Assembly: GCF_963678635.1 (NCBI RefSeq)
Contig: NC_087064.1
Location: 80,763,526-80,823,525, forward strand
Source: Symsagittifera roscoffensis
Lineage: Eukaryota > Xenacoelomorpha > Acoela > Convolutidae
Length of the DNA stretch: 60,000 nt
Direction of reading: 5' to 3'
Position 1 is the stretch's first letter; the number at the start of each line of letters is the position of its first letter. The translations under genes were made by a program, and so were the position numbers. The notes under the pieces are model-generated. The model had not been told where the DNA came from, ran no database searches, and saw nothing but the letters and a program-made list of their open reading frames with translations. Positions 47,947 to 59,256 of the stretch are shown in pieces.

Positions 47947-48067
47947 CTAGGGTGAGCATAGTGAGGACGGTGGTCACTCCCAGACTGGCTCTTGCGGGTG
48001 TCGCGTGCAGGTTGATCCAGAATATAGTCCAGCTCAGAATCACAATCAGCGCGGCCGGGAAGTACAC
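47947..48067 (-). CDS. Cys-loop anion channel, exon with M1 and most of M2
   Basis: The acceptor CATTTAG|G (48068/48067) opens in phase 0. The exon has 40 codons plus one base, and the donor is CTAG|GTTAGC. M1 begins Val-Tyr-Phe-Pro-Ala-Ala and runs to Trp-Ile-Asn-Leu. The short M1-M2 loop is Ala-Thr-Pro-Ala-Arg, where cation channels have Gly-Glu-Lys, so Pro-Ala-Arg predicts an anion pore. M2 follows with Leu-Gly-Val-Thr-Thr-Val-Leu-Thr-Met, the usual pore-lining pattern, and is cut by the next intron. Confidence 0.95.
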
Positions 48068-48352
48068 CTAAATGAGCAGATTTGGGGATTTATTACTGAA
48101 TAAATATTTAAATAACTTTTTTCAAGTCTCAAAAACATTTAGTTCAATAAAAGTATTAGTACATTTCAAAAGTGATAGATAAATACCAGTGTTTCAAATC
48201 TTGCAACAATTTCAAACAGTTTCAAATATTACAACAATTTCAAACAGTTTCAAATATTACAACAATTTCAAACAGTGTATTTTCTGTTTTATTTTTTATT
48301 TTGAAATGCTCAAAAAGTTAGGAGCCAAAAGAGTTCAGTTGAACAAGAGTAC
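48068..48352 (-). other. Short intron with a 28-bp tandem repeat
   Basis: 285 bp between GTACTC donor and TTTAG acceptor. 48205-48277 holds nearly three copies of a 28-bp unit built from CAATTTCAAACAG and TTTCAAATATTA. Confidence 0.85.
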
Positions 48353-48582
48353 CTGCATGACGTAAGCAGAGTACTTTCTCTTGAGATAGATGACAGTTTC
48401 CAAAGTGGAGTAATTAGCCCCCCCGTAGATGCTCTGGCCGCTCTTCAACTCAACCCCCATCAGGTAGAAGCCGAGGTGGTCGACGTTGTTGTTCTTCCGG
48501 TCGATGTAGCAGCCACTGCCGCCGTCCTGTCGGAACCAAGTGTAGTTCACCTCTCTGCTCGTGTAGCCGAAACTCGTCAGAA
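48353..48582 (-). CDS. Cys-loop anion channel, exon with end of extracellular domain
   Basis: The acceptor TTTCTACAG|T (48583/48582) completes the split codon to Val. With that base the exon gives 77 codons and ends CAG|GTACTC in phase 0. Just after the Cys-loop it reads Ser-Phe-Gly-Tyr-Thr, near-universal in the family, then an Asn-Tyr-Thr glycosylation site, a Gly-rich turn, a second site (Asn-Tyr-Ser) and the final beta strand leading to M1. Only one Cys is present, so the second disulfide seen in GlyR, GluCl and HisCl loop C is absent. The loop C region is rich in Gly, Ser and Tyr. Confidence 0.93.
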
Positions 48583-49579
48583 CTGTAGAAAAAAATTAAA
48601 GCTGACACAAAAATTATTTCAAATACTAGTCATTCTAGAGCTTGTTTGATTATATTGAGAACTATTTTTGAGTCTATATATCCACTAAAATACGAACTAG
48701 TACCCATTTTTAACACAGAAGCAGCTGAAATCCATCTAGATTTGACAAATACGCATGTTTGTTTTTGTTCCGACCACTTCACGAAGGATAAATTTATGAA
48801 GGATTTTGGTTACATCAAAGAATGCTCGTAACGAGGTAATAATTAGTATCATATTAAGATTTTTAAGACAATTACTGAATGTTTTTCTACTTTTTCTCGG
48901 AGGTAGGAAGATTTTGCGCTATTCAAACAGCAACTGGTAATCCTTGTTTCTTTTTTGCATTAAAATGTTGTTAAGCAACTAGTACGAGTGTGAAAGTTAT
49001 TAACTAATTTCTTCGAAGACTTTTTTCAGTTAGAAACTTAATTTTTCAGGAAAGGAGTACTTGAATGAATTCTTGAGTCGCGTTGAATTCGTTTTAGTTA
49101 TTATTAATTATTAAGATCTTTTATCCACGAGGGATAGGACCAACATACGAGCTGTACAGCTCATCACGGCGAACCGCTGTTGTGCCCCTGCTTAAGAACT
49201 ACATGCAATTTTTTTTGGTTATTTTTCTACGTTATTTTCTTACGTTATTTTCTTTTTTGGTTATTTTTTTGGTTATTTTAGTCGTGATCTAATTCTTGAA
49301 ATTTAATTTCAACTGCTTTCCCTCCCCCACCCCACCCCCAAAAAATCTATTTTATTTAGACGAGAATAGCAGACTGAAAATTTGTCATCAGCAAATTCAT
49401 GATGTTGATGCCGAATGAAAACTCAAGTGTCCCTTTTGCGCCAAAAAACTTTTTTAGCTTGCCTCAGCATTTTCCCTCAAACTTCGACTTTAATGCATGT
49501 GTAAAATTTTTTTGACATGTTCAACAATATTCTATAATCGGTTTTTTTTATAAAACCAACCAAACTTGAGACAATTGGA

Positions 49580-50038
49580 TTAATAGGTATATTTCAATCA
49601 GCTTAAAGTCAACCAAGTTTTTGGGCACCACCTCAAAGAACTTAATTTTTTACGTTCGTTAAAAACCTTCAAAAAATTTTCCAATGTCGAGAAAAACCGG
49701 TTTGAAATTTTTCATTTTTCGTTTTAATTTCAGTCCTTAAAACTTACTTTTAAGCAAATAAACGAGTTTTTGGAAATTTTAGCTTCTTTTTGGGAACCAA
49801 AATCTTCAAAAATTTCAAAAACTTTCTGCAAAAAATTTTAAAAATTTTTTTTTAAAACTATTTTAAGTTTTTCTTGTCATTTTTCCACAAAAGTTTTGTC
49901 CAATTTGCCGATATTACTCTGACTGTTTAATATGTCTAAATTAAATTTTCACATCAATAAGAAATGCAATAATTTGGAACAAACTTTCTTAGCCGTAGTT
50001 TTCCAAAAACCATGGTCGGAACATTCTGTGCTACTTGT
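49580..50038 (+). mobile_element. Family-B element truncated in the 3' hairpin
   Basis: Carries TTTTCCAATGTCGAGAAAAACC and ends AAACCATGGTCGGAACATTCTGTGCTACTTG split from its partner arm, followed by unrelated sequence. At 50100-50175 a family-A-like 5' fragment in minus orientation follows (GTTCCGATATTTGAAG). Confidence 0.6.
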
Positions 50039-52942
50039 TGTACATTTGAGATCCAAACAATTATGTTTTCAGGTGACAAAAAAACTTCCAAAAAAATGCA
50101 GTTGAAAAATCAAAAATTGACTGAATGAAAAACCCCCAAGCGTAAACATTTCACTTTTCTTCAAATATCGGAACAAGAAAACATAGCTCACAGACAATTG
50201 GAGAAGTGTCAATGATTTCTAGATGACACAAGTTAAACTTTAAGAAAATATATTCTCAAATCGAAATTCAAAATAGCTAATGAACAATTGGAAAAATTTC
50301 AAGAAAATCAAAATGAGCGAAAAACAAAGGCTGTCTTAGTAATCTATTTTCAACTTTAAAAAAATAAATATCACCTTAAAATGTGTGAATTTCAAAATCT
50401 TTCATGATTGACATTTTTTTCATAATACTGACCAAATTTCAGAAACTTAGGTTAAAATTTACAATGTTATTCTGCTGGAAACTTTTGAGGCTAAATCCTG
50501 TATTGGAAATAAAATTCAATCACGTTTTATTAGTAAGGTTGCCAGTGTAGAAAAATAATTTATAAAAATTACAAAAAAGAACAAAAAACTCGTGGAAAAA
50601 AATGCCTGCACCAATACAAATTTTGAAGAGTTTTCAAAATGCTGAAATAAACCAATCCTTTCTGCGCAACCTAAGCCGACAAATTTTAGCAGATACACAA
50701 ATCTAATTCATTCAAAAATTTTTAGTAATATAGATTAGCAAATATACAAATCTAAATAATTCAAAAGTTTTCAGCAAAAAACAGGTCCCGATTGGAATCA
50801 AATTTCTGGGATTTGACGTCTTCAGCACAAGTGTTACTATTGCTGCAAATGCACAGAACAATTGTAGAGTTTGTAATGAAAACAATTACCAAAAACTTTT
50901 CAAGGCCATCATTAAAACATCGAAAAGTAGCAGAAAAAAAAGCAAAATTTCTTGGAACTCGATTACTTGCCCAAAACCGCTAAACACACTGAATTGTATT
51001 TACAGACACGTTCGTTAGCTCTTAGCCGCATGCGCGAATTATCGTATTTTGCTTTCATATGAACCTAAGGTGAAATGATTCAAGTGATTCTGTTAAATTA
51101 GTTGTTAACCCAAAAATAAGTCTTTATTCCGATTTGATGACGCTTGCTTATCACCAGCGTAAAAAAGTCAAAAACCCTGCTAAAATCAATTTTCAGCATG
51201 AGCATTTTTGAATATATTTTTTTGGAAAACAACAAAGAACCACACGACCCCATGAGTGTCTTCGTTTTATTTATTGAATGTTAATAAAAAGATATCAAGC
51301 AATAAGCCTCATTTCTACCACTATAGCTGCACCAAAAAATATTGTAGATTAGTTTAAAGCTACCATCTCAAGATGGGCGCTAATGCCTGGGGCGAACATA
51401 ATTAGTCATGATTAAAGTTTTGACAAAAGTCAAGTTTTCGCTTCATATGTTTATCCAATCAAAGTTAACATTTTGATGGCCCTGGTCGTGCTTGGTCCTC
51501 ATTTTTTCCATCGAGGATGTCAAATTTTTTACAAATTGGGACTTTTTTTATGCTCCCCGTTATCAGTATGGGGCTGAATAAGCTCAAAACTTTAAAAAAA
51601 GAATGAGCAAAATTTTTTTGACCTTAGGACCTGAATGAGCTCAAATTTAAGCACAGGGGGCTGATTGACTCCAAACTTTTTGGGCTCAAATTTAAAATGG
51701 CTGGGCGATGAATGAGCCTAATTATTAGTAAAATGGTCTTCTTTAATGCTCCGCAATTTGCCATAAATGGAGATGAATGAGTTCAATTTTCTTACACAAT
51801 GTACCCGATATTGGGCTCTTTTTTCTAAAGACTAGGCAAATAAGTGAAAATTGACCAAATTGGACAAATTGAACAAATTGGGCTTATAAAAGCGTCTGTG
51901 TCTGAAAATTCAGGTCAAAACAGTTTATGTTCATTCAGCTTGATTTAAATCCCCTTTCTTTTCGAAACTGCGTCAACCCTGTTGTATAGTTTTATGTATG
52001 TCTTATGTCATTAGAAAATTATGTCATAAGAAAATGTTCTGCTTCAAAAAATCAGGATTCAAAAATGATAGATTGTGTCGCAAAATTTAGTTGATTTTGT
52101 TTGGTTTCATCCATCTGTGTATAATTTCAAAGGCCAATTAGCTAATTGATGAAAAAGTTTCAAAGTGATGGACAGCGCCAAAGGCCAGTCACATCAGTTA
52201 TAACGCCAAGTACATGAATATGTTTTCTTGTATTAACAGTTAAAGAGATGAAATGATATTACCAGTAGCAGTAGGTTGATATAGCGCTTAATTCTTATAA
52301 CATAGAGAGATGGTACGTCTAGGATAATGTTATCTCAAAGCAGTGCCAGCGAAGTATTTTTATACCATTTTCTTCAACAACATCAAATGATTTGCAAATT
52401 CTTTGACAAGTTAAGTTAACCGAAATTTGGCGTTTCAGAATAAATTTTATTACATGCTTCAAAATTTGAGTATCTTTTCTTCGATTGCAAATTTACCTTT
52501 TTAAAAATGGCCCTTGGCGCCAAAAATTTGCCAAAGTTTTCTGAACTCCTGCATGTTTCAAAAAATAAATCAAGCGCATTGAACCACGAAGCATCAACTC
52601 TTCCGTAACAAATTAAAAGTATTGCCTCGAATCAGTCAACGATTGCAGAAGAAAGGTTAAAACTTAAGTCAAGATTTTTGATATGATCCGGATTATGGCC
52701 AGTGGCTAGGCAAATGAAACCAATAAAAACTTCGTTCAGCCGGTATAAAAATGACAGGTGTTTCCTTAGATTCTGTTCTCGCTCAATTGAGCATGCTTGA
52801 AAAAGCTTATAAAACGATCTGTTTGATGAGACCCATGTTAACCCGACAGTGCAATGAATCTTTTATTTTTGAGCTTCGCAAGAGTTCATAGCTCTCCACC
52901 TATTTAACGTTTAGCGCTTATCTATAGCAAGGTAGTAGTAGC

Positions 52943-53268
52943 CAGGGGCGGATCTTGGATTTTCTCGAGGGGGGGGGGGGGCGGATTTTCAAAAAATTTT
53001 CGAAAATTTTGTCGACCTTTTTTTTAGGGTCGACCGAATTGCTTTTCTGAGCTCTTGCAAAGCACTACAAAGACCCTGTTTTTGCCAAAATTTCTGCACC
53101 GCAGGCAAAATTTTGAAAAAAACAGGCCAGAAGGGCGCACTCCTCCCTCAAAATTAGTATATTGGCGCCAAAGGCGCCTTTAGAAAAATTTTGGGGTTGG
53201 TCGGCCAGAACTAGAATCCGATCCCCCCACCCCCCCCCCCCCCCGCATCCCCCCTAAATCCGCCCCTG
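52943..53268 (+). mobile_element. hAT-type MITE with perfect 8-bp target-site duplication
   Basis: 326 bp. The ends CAGGGGCGGAT and ATCCGCCCCTG (reading TAAATCCGCCCCTG on the plus strand at the right) are inverted repeats. The element is flanked by GTAGTAGC at 52935-52942 and 53269-53276. CAG-starting ends and 8-bp duplications are typical of hAT transposons. Long G and C runs lie just inside each end, and GTCGACC is repeated inside. No transposase. It sits inside the 3' end of a family-B element (minus strand, CAAGG at 52929 and the hairpin remnant after 53276). Confidence 0.9.
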
Positions 53269-53464
53269 GTAGTAGCTATATGCAAGTAGTACAGAAATTC
53301 CGACCTCTGCAGAAAAAAAATAGAAGGCCAATAATTGATTATTTTGTCAAATTTTGGCCAGTTTCTTGGGTGATGAGGGAATTATGTTGAGGTTGAAGTT
53401 TGGTAAAAGGTGCTAGGCCAGTTTGGTAAAAAGTGCTAGCCATTCTAATCACTCTTTTAGAAAT

Positions 53465-54830
53465 CAAATTATAATCAATTATAATACATTTTGATTGATT
53501 TCCTTCGGTTAAAATTTTATCTTTTTTTTTATACAACTATAATCGATTAAGATCAGTTATGAGCCTATATAATCGATTATGATCGATTATAATCAATTAT
53601 TTTTATCCCAATTTCTAATTCATGTGTTTTGCAAAAAAAACATTATATTCGATTATAATTGATTATAACCCTAATTGTTTGCCCATTTCATCTATGACGT
53701 TGCATCTGAATGCTTATATTTTACAATTTTCGTGGACTTTGGTTTATCTAAAAAATGATAAATTATTTTAAATAATTTCAAATGAATTCAAACTTAAAAC
53801 GTTTTCGTTTTTTTCTTTTACAATTGTTTTTTGATGCACATTTTTCAGTTTTTTAACCAACAAAACTTCAGCACATTGTTTAACTTTATTTGGAAGTTTT
53901 AATTTTTACCTATCATGGAAACTTTTCAACTAATATGAAAAAAATCTCTATTAAACTTTTTTTTCGTGGAAGAATTTTGTGTTAAATGAACCAAAGTATG
54001 ACAATGCATCTCACTTTGGGACAACACATCTCTCAAAGATGTGGCATTTCTTCTCTGAATTATAAACGATTTAAAGAGCTTTTTGTATGAACTATAATCA
54101 ATTATAATCGATTATAAGAGATTGTAATCTGTTGGAAAAAATCACGATTCATATCGTTTAAAAATCTTTTAAATAGCTTATTTTGTAATTATATCAAAAA
54201 TTGTAATCGTCAAAAAATCAATATAATCAACTGTTATAACCGAACAAAATTATTACGACCAAACTTGGATACAGGTGAGCGCACATCACATCATCGTTTA
54301 TCTCTTCAAAGCAACAAAGGTTCAGTTGAAGCTCGTTAGAATAGTGCGAAGCGCATTCGCTTAGAAGCACGTACAGTCCAGATTCGATTGCCATTCTGAA
54401 CTTTTATTTCACCGTCATGTGTTGAGCTCAACATTAAAAAGATATTTTACCTCCCGCACCGAAGTTTCTCCAATAATTATCTATTATCTGGCGATTTTGT
54501 GGTCGAACCAAAAATTGTTCTTTTAATAATCAATTATCTGGTGATTTTGTGGTCGCAGAGTAGAATAATCGATTATATGGAGAAAAAAATCCATTAAAAA
54601 ACTCTGGTTTTATGTCGATTACATTGGAATTATAATAGATTATAAGAGATTCCCGCACCGAGTGCCCATGGATCATAATCGATTATATTGTCATAATATG
54701 GTCCGCAATAAAATGACAAAATAATTTATTATAATCCATTAAAAATGGATTATAATTCTAATATTTTTTTGTCAATATAATCCATTATAATCGATTTTAA
54801 TCGATTAAAATGGATTTTTTCGAGGGGTTA
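53465..54830. repeat. AATCGATTATAATC-rich degenerate array
   Basis: Many scattered copies of the palindromic word AATCGATTATAATCGATT and its variants (AATCAATTATAATC, GATTATAAGAGATT) with AT-rich spacers. Clusters lie at 53465-53670, 54085-54130 and 54560-54815. Related words continue to 55520 and recur at 57990-58050. The period is irregular. Confidence 0.7.
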
Positions 54831-55005
54831 TTCATGAAATTTACAATTTATTTAAAGTTCTCTTATTTCCTGTTTAGTGCAGTTGCTACGTATTACGTGT
54901 CATAAAATGTTACATTTCAGAACAAAATTTCTATACTTTTTGCTCTCTGTTTTTAAATTCATCGCAGTTTAACACTTCATTTTTCTGTTTTTCTTACCAC
55001 AAACT

Positions 55006-55235
55006 CCCCCCCCCCCCCCCCAGTTTAAACACACCCTCAGTTAACCCCCCAGTTCACTACCCCCACCAGTTTACTACCCCCATCCCCCTCCCCCAGTTTA
55101 CGCCCCCCACTATTTACCCGCCCCCCAGTTTACCACTTTACCCCCCCCCCCACCCGGTTTGTTTACCCATCCCCCCAGTTATGCCTCCCCCCCCCCAGTT
55201 TACAACCCCCCACCCCAGTTTACCCTACCCCTTAG
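55006..55235 (+). repeat. C-rich minisatellite CCCCCAGTTTAC
   Basis: About 12-20 bp units of C runs plus CAGTTTAC, repeated about a dozen times, starting with a run of at least 15 C. The minus strand is GTAAACTGGGGG repeated, so many G runs lie close together on the transcribed RNA sense of the channel gene. Confidence 0.9.
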
Positions 55236-55614
55236 TTTTTGTTGCAATTTTTTGGCAGTTTTATGGCGAATACAATGATTTTATTGCAATTTTATGGCGA
55301 TTTCAGGGCGAAAAAAATAGATTTTATTGAGATTATGTGGAGATAAAAATACATTTTAGTGGAATTACAAGGAAATATATTCTTGATGAAAATAATCTAT
55401 TTTCTTTCTATTATAATAGAAAATGTTGCTTAAATTGGTTACTCATAATCAATTATAATGGCAACACTTTCCGCAACATTTTCGCAATATAATCTATTTT
55501 TATCCGAGAAACTTCAGTGCGGGCTGTAATTATATTTTGAAAAGTTATCTTATTCGATTTTTAACTAGCATTTGTTGACAAAAAATTACTGTTGAACGGA
55601 GCTCAAAGCTCAAC

Positions 55615-55979
55615 AGATAATTGACCTGTGATCATGTTTTGTAAGTAATGAGGTTTTAAAGATTGCCAATTTGACTAATTTGGGTGCTATTTCGTGCTAT
55701 TAACGTGTATGCAGAGATTTAATCCGTCGTAGAAATCGTTCCAAATTAAATTGAGGCATGGTTTTTGGTCTGTTTAATACTCTGCTACACGCGAAATAGA
55801 TCATTTTATACTTAACAAGCGCGTGGGGAGATGATTTGCAAAAAAAAACTCAAAATCAATTGAATTTTTCTTTCTTTTTTTCGAAAATTTTATCAATTTT
55901 TTTAATCGAACATTACTCCATAGATCTTAAGAGGCAGTCGGAGCATTCAGGGCTCCGTCCTAATATGAGCAGTTATGTT
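55615..55979 (+). mobile_element. Family-A element, 5' end decayed
   Basis: From TGACCTGTGATCATGTTTTG through GCAGAGATTTAATCCGTCGT to GGCAGTCGGAGCATTCAGGGC, TCC, GTCCT, AATATGAGCAGTTATG. The final CTTG has become TATG, and one hairpin pair is lost. Confidence 0.65.
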
Positions 55980-56808
55980 GGTGTTTCAAAAGCAGAATAT
56001 TATATGCCAGGGGTTCGAATTATTCTAGTTCTAGTGGGATAATTCAATGAACCCATCAGTTTTATTCTACTGAGGCCAAAAGGTGAAAAAAAAAAACACA
56101 ATTCTCCAATCTCTTGAAACACATTAAAATGCAACTAGCATCATTCGGAACCCCACGGGTTAAAGAACAGGAAAGGCATGGGTTCCGGGGTCAGTGGGTA
56201 TACGTCATATTGAAGGCGGAAGCTCCCCCTCAGACTTCTGTTCACTAAATAGTCCCTACCTCTCAATGGCGGAAGTTTTTAACCGGTTTCTTCCCAATGC
56301 TGGCTGTGAACGCTTCGGTTGCTTCTTGCAAAAAATTAAGGTCAATTATGCTAGAAAATTGCAGAGCAGAGGGTAACTTGTAAAAAAAATCAAACAATTT
56401 TGTATCTCACAATTGTGTCCGTGGATAATTTGACCAAAAACTATAGACGAAATTCTCCAACAAAATTTTCCCAATTATTTTTTAATGAACCTTAAGTACA
56501 ATATATTCGAAACCATTTTTTATTCCTTTCTTGAAGCGCGTAAAAACCAATTTTGTTGAGCAGATGCATGGCTTGAATAAGAATTGTCCTTAAATGTCGT
56601 CTCTGAATAAGAATTGAATAAGAATTGTCCTTAAATGTTTATGTGTTCCGGGCAAAATTATGGTCAAGTATCCGGTCACAGCAGGCGGTCTCGTCATTCA
56701 ATTTGCTCCTAGACATTTTTAACATTCGTTAAGTTTAATTTAGTCTTTTAACATTTAAACAGGTGAATAAATTGTAGCCTTCGACTGTTTTAGGAGAAAT
56801 TGACCCAC

Positions 56809-57013
56809 CTAAAGTGCACCTGACGACGTCGAACGGGAAGAGCATGACATTGGGGGAGCAGGGGGTGCTGAGTTTGACCTTCCTGTTGTACTCAACTGAC
56901 CCTTCCTGACTGACCACAATGTACTGCTCCTCGTCACTGTAGATTAGGTCTCGCACTAGCAGGAAGTAAGTATCCGGATACCACACGTCATTTGGAAGCA
57001 TGCGACCGGTGAC
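56809..57013 (-). CDS. Cys-loop anion channel, first recognised exon (extracellular core and Cys-loop)
   Basis: The acceptor ATGTTCAAG|G (57014/57013) opens in phase 0. The exon has 68 codons plus one base, and the donor is TTTAG|GTGGGT. Residues 10-15 Val-Trp-Tyr-Pro-Asp-Thr match the Trp-x-Pro-Asp-Thr core. Ser-Val-Glu-Tyr follows the Gly of the loop E hairpin. Cys52 and Cys66 are separated by exactly 13 residues including Phe-Pro-Phe-Asp, which is the defining Cys-loop. The partly open sequence beyond the donor is intron. The upstream exons (signal peptide, N-terminal helix, loop D) were not identified. Confidence 0.93.
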
Positions 57014-58330
57014 CTTGAACATAGAAACATATACTAATTGTTTATAGCAGTAGAGCGGGGAGGTGAATGGGGTTTAAGGACGACTGACTTTTTCCCTCTC
57101 AATTCTGATTAATAACGCATTTCCCTCAGGTACTATTTTACGACCTCCATTTTTTTGGACCAAATCAGCATTTTTCTGATTTCAGCAGACTTTACAGACA
57201 TGTAATTGCGCGTGCTGAAGTCTACATGAATGCAGTGAGTAGAACCAAAATAGGGAAAATATGGCAACCCGGATTGATTCAAATAAACGGTCGATGCCAA
57301 GTTGAAATCTTCCGTCCAGCACTTGTTTAAGAAAAGGATTGGAGTACGACGGTCAAATTTTCAATGACAAAGATCAGTAACCTGTAAGTAAAAGGCCAAA
57401 CGTCAAAAACAGTGAAAAAATAACACTTTTTGATGGCATTCCTTCCAACGAAAATTGTTGAACTTTCGGCAATAAACGTTTGTCATTGACTGTGACAAAA
57501 AAAAGTTTTATCTGAACATTTTTATTTACATGGGGCATGTTAAACACGAAAATCATTGCGGATTCGGATCTCTTCAACTATTAAACCACCTTTTGCATAA
57601 GGAGGGAAATTCGTTACTAGGCTCAAAATTCACACAAGCTTAATCGTTGAAATATTTCATTATAGGGGTGGCATTTTGTTACTAGGTACCATTAAGTAGA
57701 ATAGTTGAAAAATACTGAAAAATTTTGCCTCATATTAACACTTTTATTTTTGTTTTATATAGTTTTTGCATATTCTAGCCGCCACCTAATTGACATATGA
57801 TCCTTAAGAGTTCTGATTTTTTTGGATTCTTTAATGAGATAAAAATTCACATATTCTCAATCGTTGAAATTTTTTATAGGCTTGGCAATAGCTTGCTAGA
57901 TACCATAGGGTATGATAGTTGAAAGAAGCAAATATATGGCGAAAAATCAATTTTTTTTGTCATTATATGGTACAAACAATAAATTTTGTTGAGATTATAT
58001 GAGGAAATCACAATAGATTATATTGCGATTATATGGAGAAAAAAAGTACATTTTCCTGGTTTTATATTGTTTTACATACGGTGTAGTATCCGTAGTAAAG
58101 GTCATGGTGCTAAGCTACCACTGCTAATTGACACCTGCCACTTAAAGTGCATGTTTCACGAATTAGTTTGACGTTCTCACTATCTCGCGTTGCATTAACC
58201 GTTGAAAGATAACGGTTGATATTTCATTCATAGAAACTAATTTGTAACCAACTCGATATCCATTGTATACAATTTACTATTGTCATAGAGTTTTTAACTT
58301 AGTTTAGTTTAGTACTTCTGAGGATATCTC
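57014..58330. other. Upstream flank or intron of the channel gene
   Basis: No further channel exon could be found; a Trp-x-Asp-x-Arg-Leu segment was specifically looked for. It holds a copy of repeat family H (57588-57930) and AATCGATT-like words near 58000. 58060-58330 may include the long terminal repeat or leader of the following retroelement, but no LTR could be defined with one end only. Confidence 0.35.
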
Positions 58331-58710
58331 ATGGCTCAGCCAGCAGTCGTACAAACGGATGACAGAACGGATTTGTTAGAAGTACCAGTATTCTGGGGAA
58401 AAGTATCTGCAGAACCCCCGTTTCTTTGTGAAACATGGGTGGGACAATTCGTCCTGTCTTCCTGGCAAAATCCCTCAAGGAAGGCTGTGACCCTATCGTA
58501 CTACCATCAGATCCAGATCCGGTATTCGACGATCCACCACCAAAACCAGAAGCAATACCAACCTCAGAAACACCAGATGAAACGAACAATAGAACAGCAC
58601 GAGGCGCGGCAGCTATCCAGAAAGTGACGGAAAGCAGTTCACAAAGGAGAAGAAAACGACAAAAAAAATTTGCCCGAACTCGTATTACCACGAAGCGGAC
58701 AACCGGGTGA
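58331..58710 (+). pseudogene. Degraded LTR-retroelement gag N-terminal region
   Basis: The frame from ATG 58331 starts with a gag-like segment (Leu-Leu-Glu-Val-Pro-Val-Phe-Trp-Gly-Lys, then Glu-Thr-Trp-Val-Gly-Gln-Phe). The similarity shifts to another frame after about 58455, where Leu-Lys-Glu-Gly-Cys-Asp-Pro and a Pro-rich segment with Asp-Glu-Thr follow (58435-58710). The W-x2-W-type spacing and Pro/Asp-rich region resemble Ty3/gypsy-type gag proteins. At least one frameshift makes it non-functional. The assignment is by eye and moderate. Confidence 0.5.
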
Positions 58711-59256
58711 AAACCAGAAGTTTTTTTGCCCTCTGAAAGGAAAGGAAGAAAAGATTTCTCCAACAAAATGCACACAAAAACTTAAATACCTTAAGCTTCA
58801 AAAAGTTTCATAAATTGTGCGAAATACTCATCAGGAGAGAAAAAAGCTAAATTGTAGAAAGAACGCAATTATACAACGCGCACCAGGGTGATAAAGAAGG
58901 TCTTGAAGTTTTTTTTTCGTCTAGCAGGACAAGCATCAAAAAACAAGAAAAATTTGCATTAAACCGGGCAACTCCGTAGAAGACACATTAAATGCAGCCG
59001 TTTTACATGAAAAGGATTTTGCGACAGCTAGTTTATTACAAAGCAAAAAACACTTTTGGAGGCGGTAACTCGAACTATAATCCTTTTAAGGTGAAACAAA
59101 AACCCTAAATGCCAAACCAAATGGAGGAAAAACGTCCACAGTAGGATGAACCGGGCCCTGGGCAACAACAAAAACCAGAAAAGTAGGAATTTTACTTCCA
59201 GTCGGGAAACCAGTGCTCCTTAAAACATTGTTATTTTTGCGGCATTAATTTTACAC

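Larger units (their letters stand above)
48583..56808 (-). other. 8.2-kb intron after the Cys-loop exon
   Basis: Flanked by TTTAG|GTGGGT (56809/56808) and CTACAG|T. It contains family A and B elements, the hAT-type MITE, an AATCGATT-rich array and a C-rich minisatellite. Stretches such as 50190-51480, 51920-52900 and 55990-56800 show no exon or defined repeat. 51560-51820 has loosely repeated GGGCTGAATGAGCTCAAA motifs. Confidence 0.85.
19028..57013 (-). other. Gene span: Cys-loop ligand-gated anion channel, 5' exons missing
   Basis: Five minus-strand exons (56809-57013, 48353-48582, 47947-48067, 20873-21246, 19028-19522) join through GT-AG introns with phases 1, 0, 1 and 0. They total 1,425 bp, or 474 codons plus stop. 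Every junction keeps the frame, and the joined protein follows the Cys-loop order: beta-strand core, Cys-loop, M1, M2, M3, cytoplasmic loop, M4. The Pro-Ala-Arg before M2 is the anion (GABA, glycine, GluCl, HisCl, pHCl) signature. The ligand cannot be predicted; the protein is divergent in the M2-M3 region. Subunits of this family form pentameric plasma-membrane channels. About 100-150 N-terminal residues, including the signal peptide, are not found in 57014-60000. Confidence 0.9.

Noticed and set aside
48205-48277. Short spaced repeats considered as a CRISPR-like array
   Set aside because: Three contiguous 28-bp units without spacers, in an animal intron; it is a plain minisatellite.
58329-58775. 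Minus-strand 148-codon frame next to the channel gene, considered as its 5' exon
   Set aside because: It is antisense to the gag-like frames and shows no signal peptide followed by Cys-loop N-terminal motifs.
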